DNA of 64,000 nucleotides from Clostridia bacterium (GTDB taxonomy: Bacteria > Bacillota_A > Clostridia > Monoglobales > Monoglobaceae): assembly GCA_017436135.1 (NCBI GenBank), contig JAFSDQ010000012.1, forward strand, positions 1 through 64,000. Direction: 5' to 3'. Both the position numbers and the translations under genes were made by a program. This document shows positions 8,282-16,290 of this stretch, piece after piece. The notes under the pieces were generated by a model. The model ran no database searches. It saw only the letters and a list, made by a program, of their open reading frames with translations, and was not told the origin of the DNA. Each line of letters begins with the position of its first letter. Position 1 is the stretch's first letter.

Positions 8282-10399
8282 TCACTTCAGTGGGAATTTG
8301 TCTATAAAATCATTGTGTTCTCTGTAATGGAAAAGAGCAAAGTTCAGGGTATAATCAAGCTGACGGAGCTTCCAGTTAAGAGCTTTTTCGTCGCAGGCAT
8401 ATTCCATGCTGGGCTCCCAGCCAAGACGTGAATCGGTATTTACAACGGGAATTGTATCTTCAACGTTCTTTTTCTCGCGGAGCAGAAGAGCCTCTATTTC
8501 ATCAAGAATTTTTGTGGCGTTTTCTCTTGTCTGTGAAATGTTAAGCTTTTGCTTGAGGATAAAGAAGTTCTTGTTGTTTATTACAGTTTGAACAGAATGA
8601 TACATAAATTCCCCAAGAGCAGTAAGTTTGATTAGCTCACGATTTGGATTTTCGCATTCTTTAAGAATATTTATTCCGTCAAGGAGTAAGGCAGACATTC
8701 TTTCAAGGGAGGCAAGCTCTTCAAAAATCCTGACACCTGTGAGGGAGCTTCCCTTTTCGTGATGCATATTAACATCAAGGGTCGTATATTCGGCATAGTA
8801 TATTCTGTTGCCAAACATAGCCTTTGTATCGTCAGGCTTCTTGCCTCTGTCAAAGGTGTTCTCAAGCCAGAAGGGATAAGAGGGGCCTATGCGAAAGGCT
8901 CCGTATTGGTCCTCATTGGTTGGGACATAGTGGAGGATAGCCTCGTCAAAACATTGGAAGGCACGTTTAACCGATTCGGCATTATCCGCGCCATAATCTC
9001 GGATAACTAAAGCATCAAGGATTTTTGCAGGTGACTTGCCCCCTGTAAAGAACATCTGTTTCTCAATCTCTGAAATAATAGAGGGCTGAAAACCATAGTG
9101 TATGTTTTCTTCAATACCTGTCAGCCCCCAATCCTCGTGGGCTTTCAGCATTGCCTCATATCTTTTTATCCATTGTCCCGGCATTGGCTCATAAGGAACA
9201 ACCCCAAAATCCCATGTGCGCCCCGATGACTGTGCGTTGGCATACAGCCGGGTTCCGCGTTTTTTGGCGGCAATTGCTTCGCTTATAAAATATTCCCCGG
9301 GGCCTGCAAAGGACAGAGAATAATCTACAACTGTTTCCACAGCATTTCCAAGTCTGTATTGGTGGAACATATCCCATGTGGGCTCAAGAGAAATACCCTC
9401 GGGGAGATTTTCTATAAATTCAAGTCTGTTTTTTTCGGGGGTAAAGCCCCAGTTATATGTTGAAAAAATAATTTCTGCATTTTCAGAATACTTGCGTACC
9501 GCATTTCGTATAAGCTCAATCCATTCGGGATAGTCATAGCAGGGCCAGCTTCCTGTGGGCGGCTTTCTTCGGGGAAGATTTTCCGGAGCCGGTGTCCTGT
9601 AGGATTCTGCGTTTGGGTCCTTGCTTGGAAATTCTGTACACTCTCCAACGAGAACAATTCCCGCAAGGTCGGGACAGACTTCAAAAAGCTCACCGTACAG
9701 TTTGTCATAGTACTCCTGTGCCCCGGGGTCTCCCGGAGCTTTTGCGTGGGGACACGACAGCTTTACAAGTAGGTCAATTCCGTATTTTTTTGCACGCTTT
9801 CCTAATAAATTCAAGTCTATGCGGTCTTTTCTGTTGGTTGTGTATGCGTCCTCAAGCCATAAATACAAAGTGTCCATACCAAGATGTGCCATGTGGGCAA
9901 AGCCCTCATCTATATATTCATACATTCCAAAGGGCATCAGGCTTGTTCTTCTGAAAAAAACGGCTTTTCTCTCTGTAACCCCTGTTTCTATAAAGGGCGC
10001 CTTGCGGATATTCATTACATCCTCAAGGTGATATAAGCCTTGTGCGACACCTCTTTCGTCAGCGCCCTCAAGCAGAATTCCCGACTCTGTTATGGTGATG
10101 CGATAGCCCATATATCCCTGTGCAGCTCCGAGATTATCGGAAAGACGCATTACTATCGCCCCCTCATCCCTTGTTGCGGTGCGTGTCACCATTGAGGATA
10201 CATTCATAGAAACAAACAGGTAGTCCTCAAAATCCCGTGCAGCTGTCATTATTACGTCACTTGCATCTTTAGGGACAACAAGCAGGATGCCGTCATTTAT
10301 TATGAATTCGTTGCTTTTTGGTACAGCCGAAAAATCTCTGCGGTCTTTCTTATGAATTTTAAGTAATTCTTCTTTGAATTGATAGCGTTTCTCTTTCAT
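8282..10399 (-). CDS. Glycoside-hydrolase-like protein with GH20b/GH67N-type N-terminal domain
   Basis: The 705-residue protein has no signal peptide. The first 130 or so residues look like the alpha/beta domain that precedes the barrel in GH20, GH67 and GH84 enzymes (for example ITESGILLEGADERGVAQGLYHL split across the domain). A TIM-barrel-like region follows, with strands such as MAHLGMDTLYLWLED, YGIDLLVKL, GIVLVGECTEFPS and IIFSTYNWGF. A helical C-terminal domain completes it. Acidic residues in GECTEF are plausible catalytic candidates, but I cannot assign a CAZy family. It follows the creatininase-like gene by 14 bases, with its own AAAGGAGT site, so they form one operon. The 8113-8281 gap downstream holds only a weak hairpin near 8250-8280. 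Confidence 0.7.
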   Translation of the reverse strand: MKEKRYQFKEELLKIHKKDRRDFSAVPKSNEFIINDGILLVVPKDASDVIMTAARDFEDYLFVSMNVSSMVTRTATRDEGAIVMRLSDNLGAAQGYMGYRITITESGILLEGADERGVAQGLYHLEDVMNIRKAPFIETGVTERKAVFFRRTSLMPFGMYEYIDEGFAHMAHLGMDTLYLWLEDAYTTNRKDRIDLNLLGKRAKKYGIDLLVKLSCPHAKAPGDPGAQEYYDKLYGELFEVCPDLAGIVLVGECTEFPSKDPNAESYRTPAPENLPRRKPPTGSWPCYDYPEWIELIRNAVRKYSENAEIIFSTYNWGFTPEKNRLEFIENLPEGISLEPTWDMFHQYRLGNAVETVVDYSLSFAGPGEYFISEAIAAKKRGTRLYANAQSSGRTWDFGVVPYEPMPGQWIKRYEAMLKAHEDWGLTGIEENIHYGFQPSIISEIEKQMFFTGGKSPAKILDALVIRDYGADNAESVKRAFQCFDEAILHYVPTNEDQYGAFRIGPSYPFWLENTFDRGKKPDDTKAMFGNRIYYAEYTTLDVNMHHEKGSSLTGVRIFEELASLERMSALLLDGINILKECENPNRELIKLTALGEFMYHSVQTVINNKNFFILKQKLNISQTRENATKILDEIEALLLREKKNVEDTIPVVNTDSRLGWEPSMEYACDEKALNWKLRQLDYTLNFALFHYREHNDFIDKFPLK

Positions 10400-10413
10400 A
10401 GTTTTACTCCTTT

Positions 10414-11169
10414 TTAAAAACTGCTCAAGCCTTTTTGTATTGTTTCGATAATTGTATCAACAGTTTTGGTAATATATTCTTCGCCTATATCAGCCGACAT
10501 ATCCTTTGAGGTTTCTGCAAACCAGTCGTCAGCTTCCTCATAACGGTCAAGCTTAATCGAACCGGGATAGAGATATTCAAGATTTGAACATTCGTATATT
10601 CCGGCGTGGTCGCCTTTCAAACCAAGGCGTTTTGGAGCGTCGTTGAAAACCCTTATCCAGTTCCAGGGGTTATCTTCGGCAGAAAGGTTTTCGTAAAACT
10701 CCTTGTTCTTGTTATCTCCCCACCAGCCATAGCCTTTTGTTTCTTCAAGAAATTCAAAGGTGAGCTTTTTGCCCGCCTTTATGCAAGCTGCGGCTGTAGG
10801 CAGAATGTCCTCTGTCTGGTGGAAAACAAGAATGTTTATGTTTCTGAAGCCGCTTTTGAGAAGTGATTTCAGAATATTATATATGTACCCCTCAAAAATA
10901 TCCACATCCATATTTATTGTGTTTGTTTGGGGTCCGCCCACCGCGTAGCTTGAAACACCGTAGTATATTGTAGGGAGAATCATACAGTCTATTTTCTCTC
11001 CGATTTTTTCAGCAACGCCCTGTGCCACCAATGCATCACAGCCGTATGGGCAAATTGAAGAATGATATTCAATTGTGCCGACGGGTATAAAAATCGGCCA
11101 GTTTTCTCTTTTTGCTTTTTCTACCTCTTTGGGATATGATGTTGAGAAATGAAAAGTGTTAGTTGCCAT
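10414..11169 (-). CDS. Creatininase-family amidohydrolase-like protein
   Basis: The 251-residue protein matches the creatininase fold: PVGTIEYHSSICPYGCDALVA corresponds to the PvGsxEqHGpHLPxxtD metal motif, and GDHAGIYECS corresponds to GDHAGxxETS. The first Glu, His and Asp ligands are present, but the second His of the usual HGxH is Ile, and the usual NGHGGN reads LVFHQTED. Creatininases hydrolyse cyclic amides, and relatives act on formamidopyrimidines and on amine-containing metabolites. The substrate here is unknown. It is the first gene of an operon with the glycoside-hydrolase-like gene and is divergent from an AraC regulator, suggesting a role in use of an amide- or amine-bearing sugar (inference). 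Confidence 0.75.
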   Translation of the reverse strand: MATNTFHFSTSYPKEVEKAKRENWPIFIPVGTIEYHSSICPYGCDALVAQGVAEKIGEKIDCMILPTIYYGVSSYAVGGPQTNTINMDVDIFEGYIYNILKSLLKSGFRNINILVFHQTEDILPTAAACIKAGKKLTFEFLEETKGYGWWGDNKNKEFYENLSAEDNPWNWIRVFNDAPKRLGLKGDHAGIYECSNLEYLYPGSIKLDRYEEADDWFAETSKDMSADIGEEYITKTVDTIIETIQKGLSSF

Positions 11170-11193
11170 AATAAAGCCTCTCTTTCAAAAGTT

Positions 11194-11222
11194 TTGACAA
11201 ATCAATTATATCATGCTATAAT
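11194..11222 (+). promoter_or_regulatory. SigA-type promoter of the AraC-MFS operon
   Basis: TTGACA (11194-11199) and TATAAT (11217-11222) are 17 bases apart. A second TTGACA at 11228-11233 and an inverted TGTCAA at 11255-11260 follow, which could be regulator contacts. On the opposite strand a TATAAT (plus 11205-11210) may serve the divergent creatininase-like gene. Confidence 0.75.
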
Positions 11223-11287
11223 TCACTTTGACATGGCTGTATGCACTAAAAACTTGTCAAAAAACACCTCTTGAAAGGAAAGTTGCT

Positions 11288-12112
11288 ATGGAGCTTCAGA
11301 ATGTAATTTTTACAAATCTTAATGCTGTATGTAACCTTGGCGGGCATTACAGACATGCTCCTGATGCCCGTTGGACCCACGAGCGGCATAAGTTTTCCCA
11401 GAATAAATTTTATTTTATAACGGAGGGGCGGTGCCGAATTAAAATAGATGAAGATGATTATGTGGCAGAAGCGGGGGATTGGTTTTTGATTCCTGCAAAT
11501 ACTTTTCATGAGTATTCGAGCTTTGAGGGGGAGTCTTTCAGAAAGTATTGGATGCATTTTGATGTTTATCCCAATACAGAGCTGTTTAATTTGCTAAACC
11601 TTCCGCATATTGTGAAAGTTCCTGAAAAGAGCGGGGCTTACAGCCTTTTTTCCCAGTTTGAAAAGGTACATGCCTCGGACTTGCTTTCAAATAAAATCAA
11701 AGAAAAAGCCATACTGCTCAATTTGATTGCCGAGTATATATCTTTTGCCTGTCCCGGGGGTGCTTCAATAAAAAGCGACAGCGATATGAGAGTTTATGAT
11801 ATTTTGCGTTATATCAACACAAATCTTGATAAACCCCTTACAAATGAGGAGCTTTCAGCAAGATTTTATATGCATCCAAATCAGCTTATACGTCTTTTTA
11901 AGAAAAAGACGGGAATTACACCGGGACGGTATGTGGCGCTTAAAAAGATGGAAACGGCAAAGCGTATGCTTGAGGATACGGACTTGCGGATTGTTGAAAT
12001 TATGGAAAAGATAGGGCAAAATGACATGAGCGGATTTTCAAAACAGTTTAAGAAATTTTATAATCAGTCTCCGAGAGAATACAGAAAATTGTTTGCCGAA
12101 ACAAAGAAATAA
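11288..12112 (+). CDS. AraC-family transcriptional regulator
   Basis: The 274-residue protein has an N-terminal cupin domain (FSQNKFYFITEGRCRIKI, then AEAGDWFLIPANTFHEY) and a C-terminal AraC-type double helix-turn-helix (LSARFYMHPNQLIRLFKKKTG and IVEIMEKIGQNDMSGFSKQF). ATG 11288 has AAAGGAA about 8 bases upstream. An in-frame start at 11228 would lie only 6 bases past the -10 box and is unlikely. It is divergent from the creatininase-like and GH-like operon and 43 bases ahead of an MFS transporter, so it probably controls both in response to the imported substrate. Confidence 0.9.
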   Translation: MELQNVIFTNLNAVCNLGGHYRHAPDARWTHERHKFSQNKFYFITEGRCRIKIDEDDYVAEAGDWFLIPANTFHEYSSFEGESFRKYWMHFDVYPNTELFNLLNLPHIVKVPEKSGAYSLFSQFEKVHASDLLSNKIKEKAILLNLIAEYISFACPGGASIKSDSDMRVYDILRYINTNLDKPLTNEELSARFYMHPNQLIRLFKKKTGITPGRYVALKKMETAKRMLEDTDLRIVEIMEKIGQNDMSGFSKQFKKFYNQSPREYRKLFAETKK

Positions 12113-12155
12113 TATATCACAATGTAAAAGAAAAGCGGATGAAAGGATAAATAAT

Positions 12156-13400
12156 ATGGAACAACACAGACTTACTAAAAAAGCTTGTTATCTTACAAGT
12201 ATTACAATGGCGATAACCTCTAATTTATCACCTCTTTTGTTTTTGACATTTAAAGATATGTATAATTTGTCTTATACCTTGCTTGGGTTTTTGGTAGTAA
12301 TAAATTTTGTCACCCAACTATCTGTTGATTTGATATTTACATTTTTTACAAGATATTTCAACATACATAAATCAATAAAAAGTACTCCTTTTATTGCGTT
12401 TATCGGATTGATAATATACGCAGTTTTCCCAAGGGTTTTCCCTGATACGGTATTTTTATGGATAGCAGTAGGAACGGTAATATGTTCTGTTGGCTCGGGA
12501 TTGGCTGAAGTTTTGATGAGTCCTGTAATTGCGGCAATTCCAAGTGAAAATCCCGAACGGGAAATGAGCATACTGCACTCAATGTATGCATGGGGCGTAG
12601 TAGGCGTAGTAATAGTAAGTACGTTGTTTTTATTGGTTTTTGGCAGTACAAACTGGATGTATCTTGCTTTGTTTTGGTCAATTGTGCCATTGACGGCGTT
12701 TTTGCTGTTTTTAAAAACAAAACTTCCTTTAATGAATGATTTTGGCAAAAAGCAGAAGCAAACAAAAATGTTTAATAAAGGCATTGTTTTATGTGCAGTA
12801 TGTTTGTTCTTTGGTGGGGCGGCAGAATGTACAATGAATCAATGGGCATCAGGCTTTATCGAAAATGCCATAGGAATTCCTAAAGTTTATGGAGATATTA
12901 TAGGCGTCGCTTTATTTGCGGCATTATTGGGAACAGGAAGAACTCTGTATTCCAAATATGGTAAAAATATCAGCAATGTTTTATTGTTTGGAATGCTGGG
13001 AGCGGGTATTTGCTATTTGATGGCAAGCTTGTTGCTTAAACCTGTAATTGGAGTTTTAGCGTGTGCTTTGACCGGAATCTTTACATCAATGTTGTGGCCG
13101 GGAACTTTGATTTATGTAGAAGAAAAGTTTGAAAATGTAGGTGTAGCCGTTTATGCGCTGATGGCTGCCGGCGGAGATATGGGGGCAGCTGTTGTGCCGC
13201 AGATTGTTGGTATTTTATCTGATAAATTCAGCCTGACTGATTTGGCTTTAAATATTTCAAAAGTATTTAATATAAGCGCAGAACAAGTTGGTATGAGGGC
13301 AGGACTGCTTGCAGCAGGATTTTTTCCCATTGCAGGCGTGCTGTGCGTACTTTGTATGAAAAAGCATTTTAAAAAAGACCATAAGAATCAGTTGATGTAA
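12156..13400 (+). CDS. MFS transporter
   Basis: The 414-residue hydrophobic protein shows about 12 membrane segments in two halves joined by a basic cytoplasmic loop (KTKLPLMNDFGKKQKQTKMF). It resembles FucP/sugar:cation symporter-like MFS members, but I cannot name a substrate. The start follows AAAGGA with 9-base spacing. It is co-transcribed with the AraC regulator just upstream, so it probably imports the compound handled by the divergent creatininase-like and GH-like enzymes (inference). Confidence 0.88.
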   Translation: MEQHRLTKKACYLTSITMAITSNLSPLLFLTFKDMYNLSYTLLGFLVVINFVTQLSVDLIFTFFTRYFNIHKSIKSTPFIAFIGLIIYAVFPRVFPDTVFLWIAVGTVICSVGSGLAEVLMSPVIAAIPSENPEREMSILHSMYAWGVVGVVIVSTLFLLVFGSTNWMYLALFWSIVPLTAFLLFLKTKLPLMNDFGKKQKQTKMFNKGIVLCAVCLFFGGAAECTMNQWASGFIENAIGIPKVYGDIIGVALFAALLGTGRTLYSKYGKNISNVLLFGMLGAGICYLMASLLLKPVIGVLACALTGIFTSMLWPGTLIYVEEKFENVGVAVYALMAAGGDMGAAVVPQIVGILSDKFSLTDLALNISKVFNISAEQVGMRAGLLAAGFFPIAGVLCVLCMKKHFKKDHKNQLM

Positions 13401-13464
13401 GAAATGAACCGACCTCCCAAAAAGTTAGACGAAAAATCTAACGATTGGGAGGTCGGTTCATTTC
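13401..13464. repeat. Near-perfect palindrome with IS150-like ends; may act as terminator
   Basis: A 20-base arm (13401-13420) is repeated exactly inverted at 13445-13464, and an inner 6-base stem, GTTAGA/TCTAAC, lies in the loop. The TGAACCGACCTCCCAA start and AAAGTTAGAC continuation look like the terminal inverted repeats of IS3-family (IS150-group) elements, with TG...CA ends. No transposase is present, so this may be a minimal end-to-end remnant. It sits between the convergent MFS and nhaC genes and could stop transcription both ways, although no T run follows. Confidence 0.6.
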
Positions 13465-13496
13465 ATAGCGAAATACAGCTTTGAGTTTAAAAAGTT

Positions 13497-15317
13497 TTAC
13501 GCCTTTTTCTTTGCTCCTGCAAATTTAATTATCAGCAGGGTTGCAAGCATAAGAACAACTGCAATGGGAAGTGAAATCCATACATTGCGTACAAAGCCTG
13601 CAATAATATATGATACAAAGGATACAGCTGCAACAAGCAATGCATAGGGAAGCTGTGTTGAAACGTGATTTAAGTGGTTGCATTGTGCACCTGCCGAGGA
13701 CATAATCGTTGTATCTGATATGGGTGAGCAATGGTCACCGCAAACTGCACCTGCCATACAAGCGGAGATTGCAATGATTGCAACTTCGTTACTGATAGAG
13801 CCGCCGAAGATTGCAAGAACGATAGGAATAAGAATACCAAATGTGCCCCAGGAGGTTCCTGTTGAGAAGGAGAGACCAACACCGATAAGGAACACAATTG
13901 CAGGAAGCAAGCTGATATATGCGCTTGCATTCATTCTTACAAATTCTGCAATAAAGATTTTTGCACCAAGACTGTCTGTCATTGTCTTAAGTGTCCAAGC
14001 ACAACAGAGAATCATGATGGCAGGAACCATAGCCTTAAAGCCTTCGGGTATAGCATCCATGCAATCCTTGAACTTCAATACTCTTCTCAACAAGAAGTAG
14101 ATTACAGAGAATATCAAACCGCCAAAGGAACCATATACCAAGCCGACTGAAGCATCTGCGCCCGAGAAGGAGGCGATAAACTGATGATAAGCATCAGAGC
14201 CTGCATCAAAGAAGCCGCCTGAATAAATAAGGCCTAAAACGCATCCGGCAATAAGAACAATAACAGGAGCAACCAAGTCCCAAACACTGCCCTTTTCGTT
14301 TGCAGAGGATTCCTCAAGCTGTTCAACCATTTCTTTTGCCTCGCAAGAGAAGATGTCACCGTTTTTAGCATTTTCTTCATGCTTTTTCATGGGACCGAAT
14401 TCCATCTTCAATACAACCATCATAATCATTGCAAGCAATGTAAGAAGAGCGTAGAAGTTATAAGGAATAGCCTTTATGAAAAGCTCAAGTCCGCCAATCT
14501 GGTCCTCTGAAACAAAACCTGCAACAGCTGCTGCCCAGGAAGAAATAGGAGCGATAATACAAATAGGTGCCGCAGTTGCATCAATAAGGTAAGCAAGCTT
14601 TGAGCGGGATACCTGGAATTTGTCTGTAACAGGACGCATAACTGAACCTACTGTAAGGCAGTTGAAGTAGTCATCAACAAAGATAAGTACACCAAGACAA
14701 ATTGTAGCAAGCTGTGCTCCAACCCTTGACTTGATGTGCTTTGTAGCCCATCTGCCAAAAGCTGCAGAACCGCCTGACTTATTCATCAAAGCAACAATAG
14801 CACCGAGAACAACAAGGAATAAGAGTATTCCTATGTTATAAGAATCTGCAATAGAGGAAATGAATCCATCTACAAAGAGGTGGTCTATTGTGCCCGAGAA
14901 GTTAAAGTTGGCATACATAAGCGCCCCGGCAAGAATACCTATAAACAATGAAGAATAAACCTCTTTTGTTATAAGTGCAAGAACAATTGCAATGATAGGA
15001 GGCAAAAGTGCCAGCCAGGTTGCGTAAACGGGAATCTCGCTTCTCTTTGCATCAAGAGCCTTGTCAAGATTAGCGTCAAAACCGTCTGTACCAACATTTG
15101 TTGAATACTCATCAATAAATGTACCTGCAGCAGTAGCATAATCCTCTGCATCCTCTGCATCTGCATCGAAAGCAGGAGCGGATGTAAGGTACTCAACAGC
15201 TGCATCGTTGTCTGTCAGGTCAGCCTCTGCCATAGCGGTAAGAGGAACCATAATGCAAAGCATCATGACAACCAACCCAATAAATGCGAAAACTCGCGAG
15301 TTTTTTAAGTGAAACAT
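13497..15317 (-). CDS. NhaC-family Na+/H+ antiporter with acidic N-terminal extension
   Basis: The 606-residue membrane protein has NhaC hallmarks such as FVDDYFNCLTVGSVMRPVTDKF and GDHCSPISDTTIMSSAGAQC. It should exchange Na+ (or another cation or dicarboxylate-type substrate of the family) for protons at the cell membrane. Unusually, residues 1-30 look like a cleavable signal or a first membrane segment, followed by an extracytoplasmic stretch of about 65 residues very rich in Asp, Glu and Ala before the canonical fold begins near residue 98. The start has GGGAGGG close upstream. A structured leader precedes the gene. Confidence 0.88.
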   Translation of the reverse strand: MFHLKNSRVFAFIGLVVMMLCIMVPLTAMAEADLTDNDAAVEYLTSAPAFDADAEDAEDYATAAGTFIDEYSTNVGTDGFDANLDKALDAKRSEIPVYATWLALLPPIIAIVLALITKEVYSSLFIGILAGALMYANFNFSGTIDHLFVDGFISSIADSYNIGILLFLVVLGAIVALMNKSGGSAAFGRWATKHIKSRVGAQLATICLGVLIFVDDYFNCLTVGSVMRPVTDKFQVSRSKLAYLIDATAAPICIIAPISSWAAAVAGFVSEDQIGGLELFIKAIPYNFYALLTLLAMIMMVVLKMEFGPMKKHEENAKNGDIFSCEAKEMVEQLEESSANEKGSVWDLVAPVIVLIAGCVLGLIYSGGFFDAGSDAYHQFIASFSGADASVGLVYGSFGGLIFSVIYFLLRRVLKFKDCMDAIPEGFKAMVPAIMILCCAWTLKTMTDSLGAKIFIAEFVRMNASAYISLLPAIVFLIGVGLSFSTGTSWGTFGILIPIVLAIFGGSISNEVAIIAISACMAGAVCGDHCSPISDTTIMSSAGAQCNHLNHVSTQLPYALLVAAVSFVSYIIAGFVRNVWISLPIAVVLMLATLLIIKFAGAKKKA

Positions 15318-15320
15318 AGT

Positions 15321-15429
15321 TCACCCTCCCTTAAATTATGTAAAAATTTAATATGATGCCGAGGGTGACAGAAGTTATCTGAACCGCGATTTTCAATGGT
15401 TAATTTTCGCTTCTGTCACCATAAGCATC
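15321..15429 (-). promoter_or_regulatory. Structured nhaC leader, candidate cation-responsive riboswitch
   Basis: In the transcript an outer GATGC/GCATC stem encloses an 11-base-pair perfect stem, GGTGACAGAAG/CTTCTGTCACC (plus 15410-15420 with 15364-15374), capped by a 35-base region with possible inner pairings (GCGA/TCGC, AACC/GGTT). The 3' arm and next bases, TCACCCTC (plus 15361-15368), are perfectly complementary to GAGGGTGA of the Shine-Dalgarno region (plus 15321-15328). The two folds exclude each other, as in a translational switch. I cannot assign an Rfam family; a Na+-type riboswitch is a guess from the gene it precedes. Confidence 0.5.
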
Positions 15430-15631
15430 GTACACATAGAATAATACTATCACAAAATCGGCAATTTTTTCAATTCGCATAATAGACAAATTTTTTGTGT
15501 TTTTTGGTTTATTATGTCTAATATGGCCGTCAAAACCCTCTATAACTCGATTTTCTGTGGAACGGACTTTTCGCTGAAATCTTAAAGAGATTTTGAATTT
15601 ATATATAATTATTTGCTAAAAGTTGATTGTG

Positions 15632-15660
15632 TTGACTAAAACCATTAAAAATGATAATAT
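15632..15660 (+). promoter_or_regulatory. Possible promoter ahead of the DUF559 cassette
   Basis: TTGACT (15632-15637) and TAATAT (15655-15660) are 17 bases apart. It lies outside the cassette, so it may be a host promoter that now reads into it. Nothing else is recognised between 15430 and 15631. Confidence 0.45.
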
Positions 15661-15685
15661 AAATTGAGAGAGAACACTATTAAGA

Positions 15686-15736
15686 GCCTCCCTTGTGTAA
15701 AGGGAGGTGGGTTGCGTAGCAACTCGGAGGGATTGT
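15686..15736 (+). repeat. Left inverted repeat of the DUF559 cassette
   Basis: It has two hairpins: CCTCCCTT/AAAGGGAGG and GTTGC/GCAAC. GGAGGG at 15726-15731 is the Shine-Dalgarno sequence of the gene that starts at 15738. Confidence 0.85.
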
Positions 15737-15737
15737 A

Positions 15738-16100
15738 ATGGATTATAAACACAACAGAGAAATTGTACCACTTGCAAAAGCGTTGAGAAAGAATATGACA
15801 AAAGAGGAAAAACATCTTTGGTATGATTACTTAAGAGAATACCCTGTTAGGTTTATTAGACAGAAGGTTATAGGAAAATATATTGTTGATTTTTACTGTG
15901 CCAAAGCAAAGCTTGTTATTGAATTGGATGGCTCGCAACATTATGAGGATAAGGGCATTGAGGCAGATGCTTTGAGAACAGAGTTTTTAGAACAATATGG
16001 ATTAAAAGTTATAAGAATATTCAATCTTGATATAAACAAAAACTTTGAGGGAGTATGTATGTTTATTGATAATGAGGTTAAACAATCCCTCCACCGCTAA
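15738..16100 (+). CDS. DUF559 (Vsr/PD-(D/E)XK-like) endonuclease-domain protein
   Basis: The 120-residue protein belongs to the DUF559 group, related to very-short-patch-repair and restriction-type nucleases. It starts with a helical LRKNMTKEEKHLWYDYLR segment. The probable catalytic core is Asp51 in IVDFYC, then Glu62 and Asp64 in VIELDG, and His68. This order fits PD-(D/E)XK nucleases, with Asp in place of the usual Lys. Its last residues, QSLHR, and the stop are encoded inside the right inverted repeat, and its binding site inside the left one. By family knowledge such genes occur in many copies in clostridial genomes. Nuclease activity is inferred; a function in moving the repeat is speculative. 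Confidence 0.85.
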   Translation: MDYKHNREIVPLAKALRKNMTKEEKHLWYDYLREYPVRFIRQKVIGKYIVDFYCAKAKLVIELDGSQHYEDKGIEADALRTEFLEQYGLKVIRIFNLDINKNFEGVCMFIDNEVKQSLHR

Positions 16101-16131
16101 AGCGGTCCCCCTCCCTTTACACAAGGGAGGC
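16082..16131 (-). repeat. Right inverted repeat of the DUF559 cassette
   Basis: This is the mirrored copy of 15686-15736. It contains the ACCGC/GCGGT hairpin and encodes the C-terminal codons and TAA of the DUF559 gene. Read on the minus strand it offers the same GGAGGGATTGT binding site toward the cassette interior. Confidence 0.85.
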
Positions 16132-16136
16132 TTTTT
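16111..16136 (+). terminator. Terminator in the right repeat
   Basis: The CTCCCTT/AAGGGAGG hairpin is followed by CTTTTT, a good intrinsic terminator 11 bases after the DUF559 stop codon. Confidence 0.75.
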
Positions 16137-16290
16137 AATAGGTGTCATTTATAGGTGTCGGTTTTTCCCGGAAGATTTTCCGAACCCAATTTTTTTTTGA
16201 TTTTACCCCTTAAAAAGCATAGTTTTTAAAAAAATTAATAGGGATAAGAGGTGTAAATGGTCAAAAGTGTTGGTTTTTAATATAATTTTC

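Larger units (their letters stand above)
15686..16131 (+). mobile_element. DUF559 cassette bounded by inverted palindromic repeats
   Basis: The 446-base unit begins with a 51-base repeat (15686-15736) and ends with its inverted partner (16082-16131). Both share the outer 22 bases starting GCCTCCCTTGTGTAAAGG exactly, and the inner GGAGGGATTGT. Between these each has its own small hairpin (GTTGC/GCAAC on the left, ACCGC/GCGGT on the right). The left repeat supplies the gene's ribosome binding site; the right supplies its stop codon and terminator. Flanks TATTAA are also partly mirrored. No transposase is encoded. The layout suggests a mobile or repeat-dispersed unit, which is inference. Confidence 0.7.
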
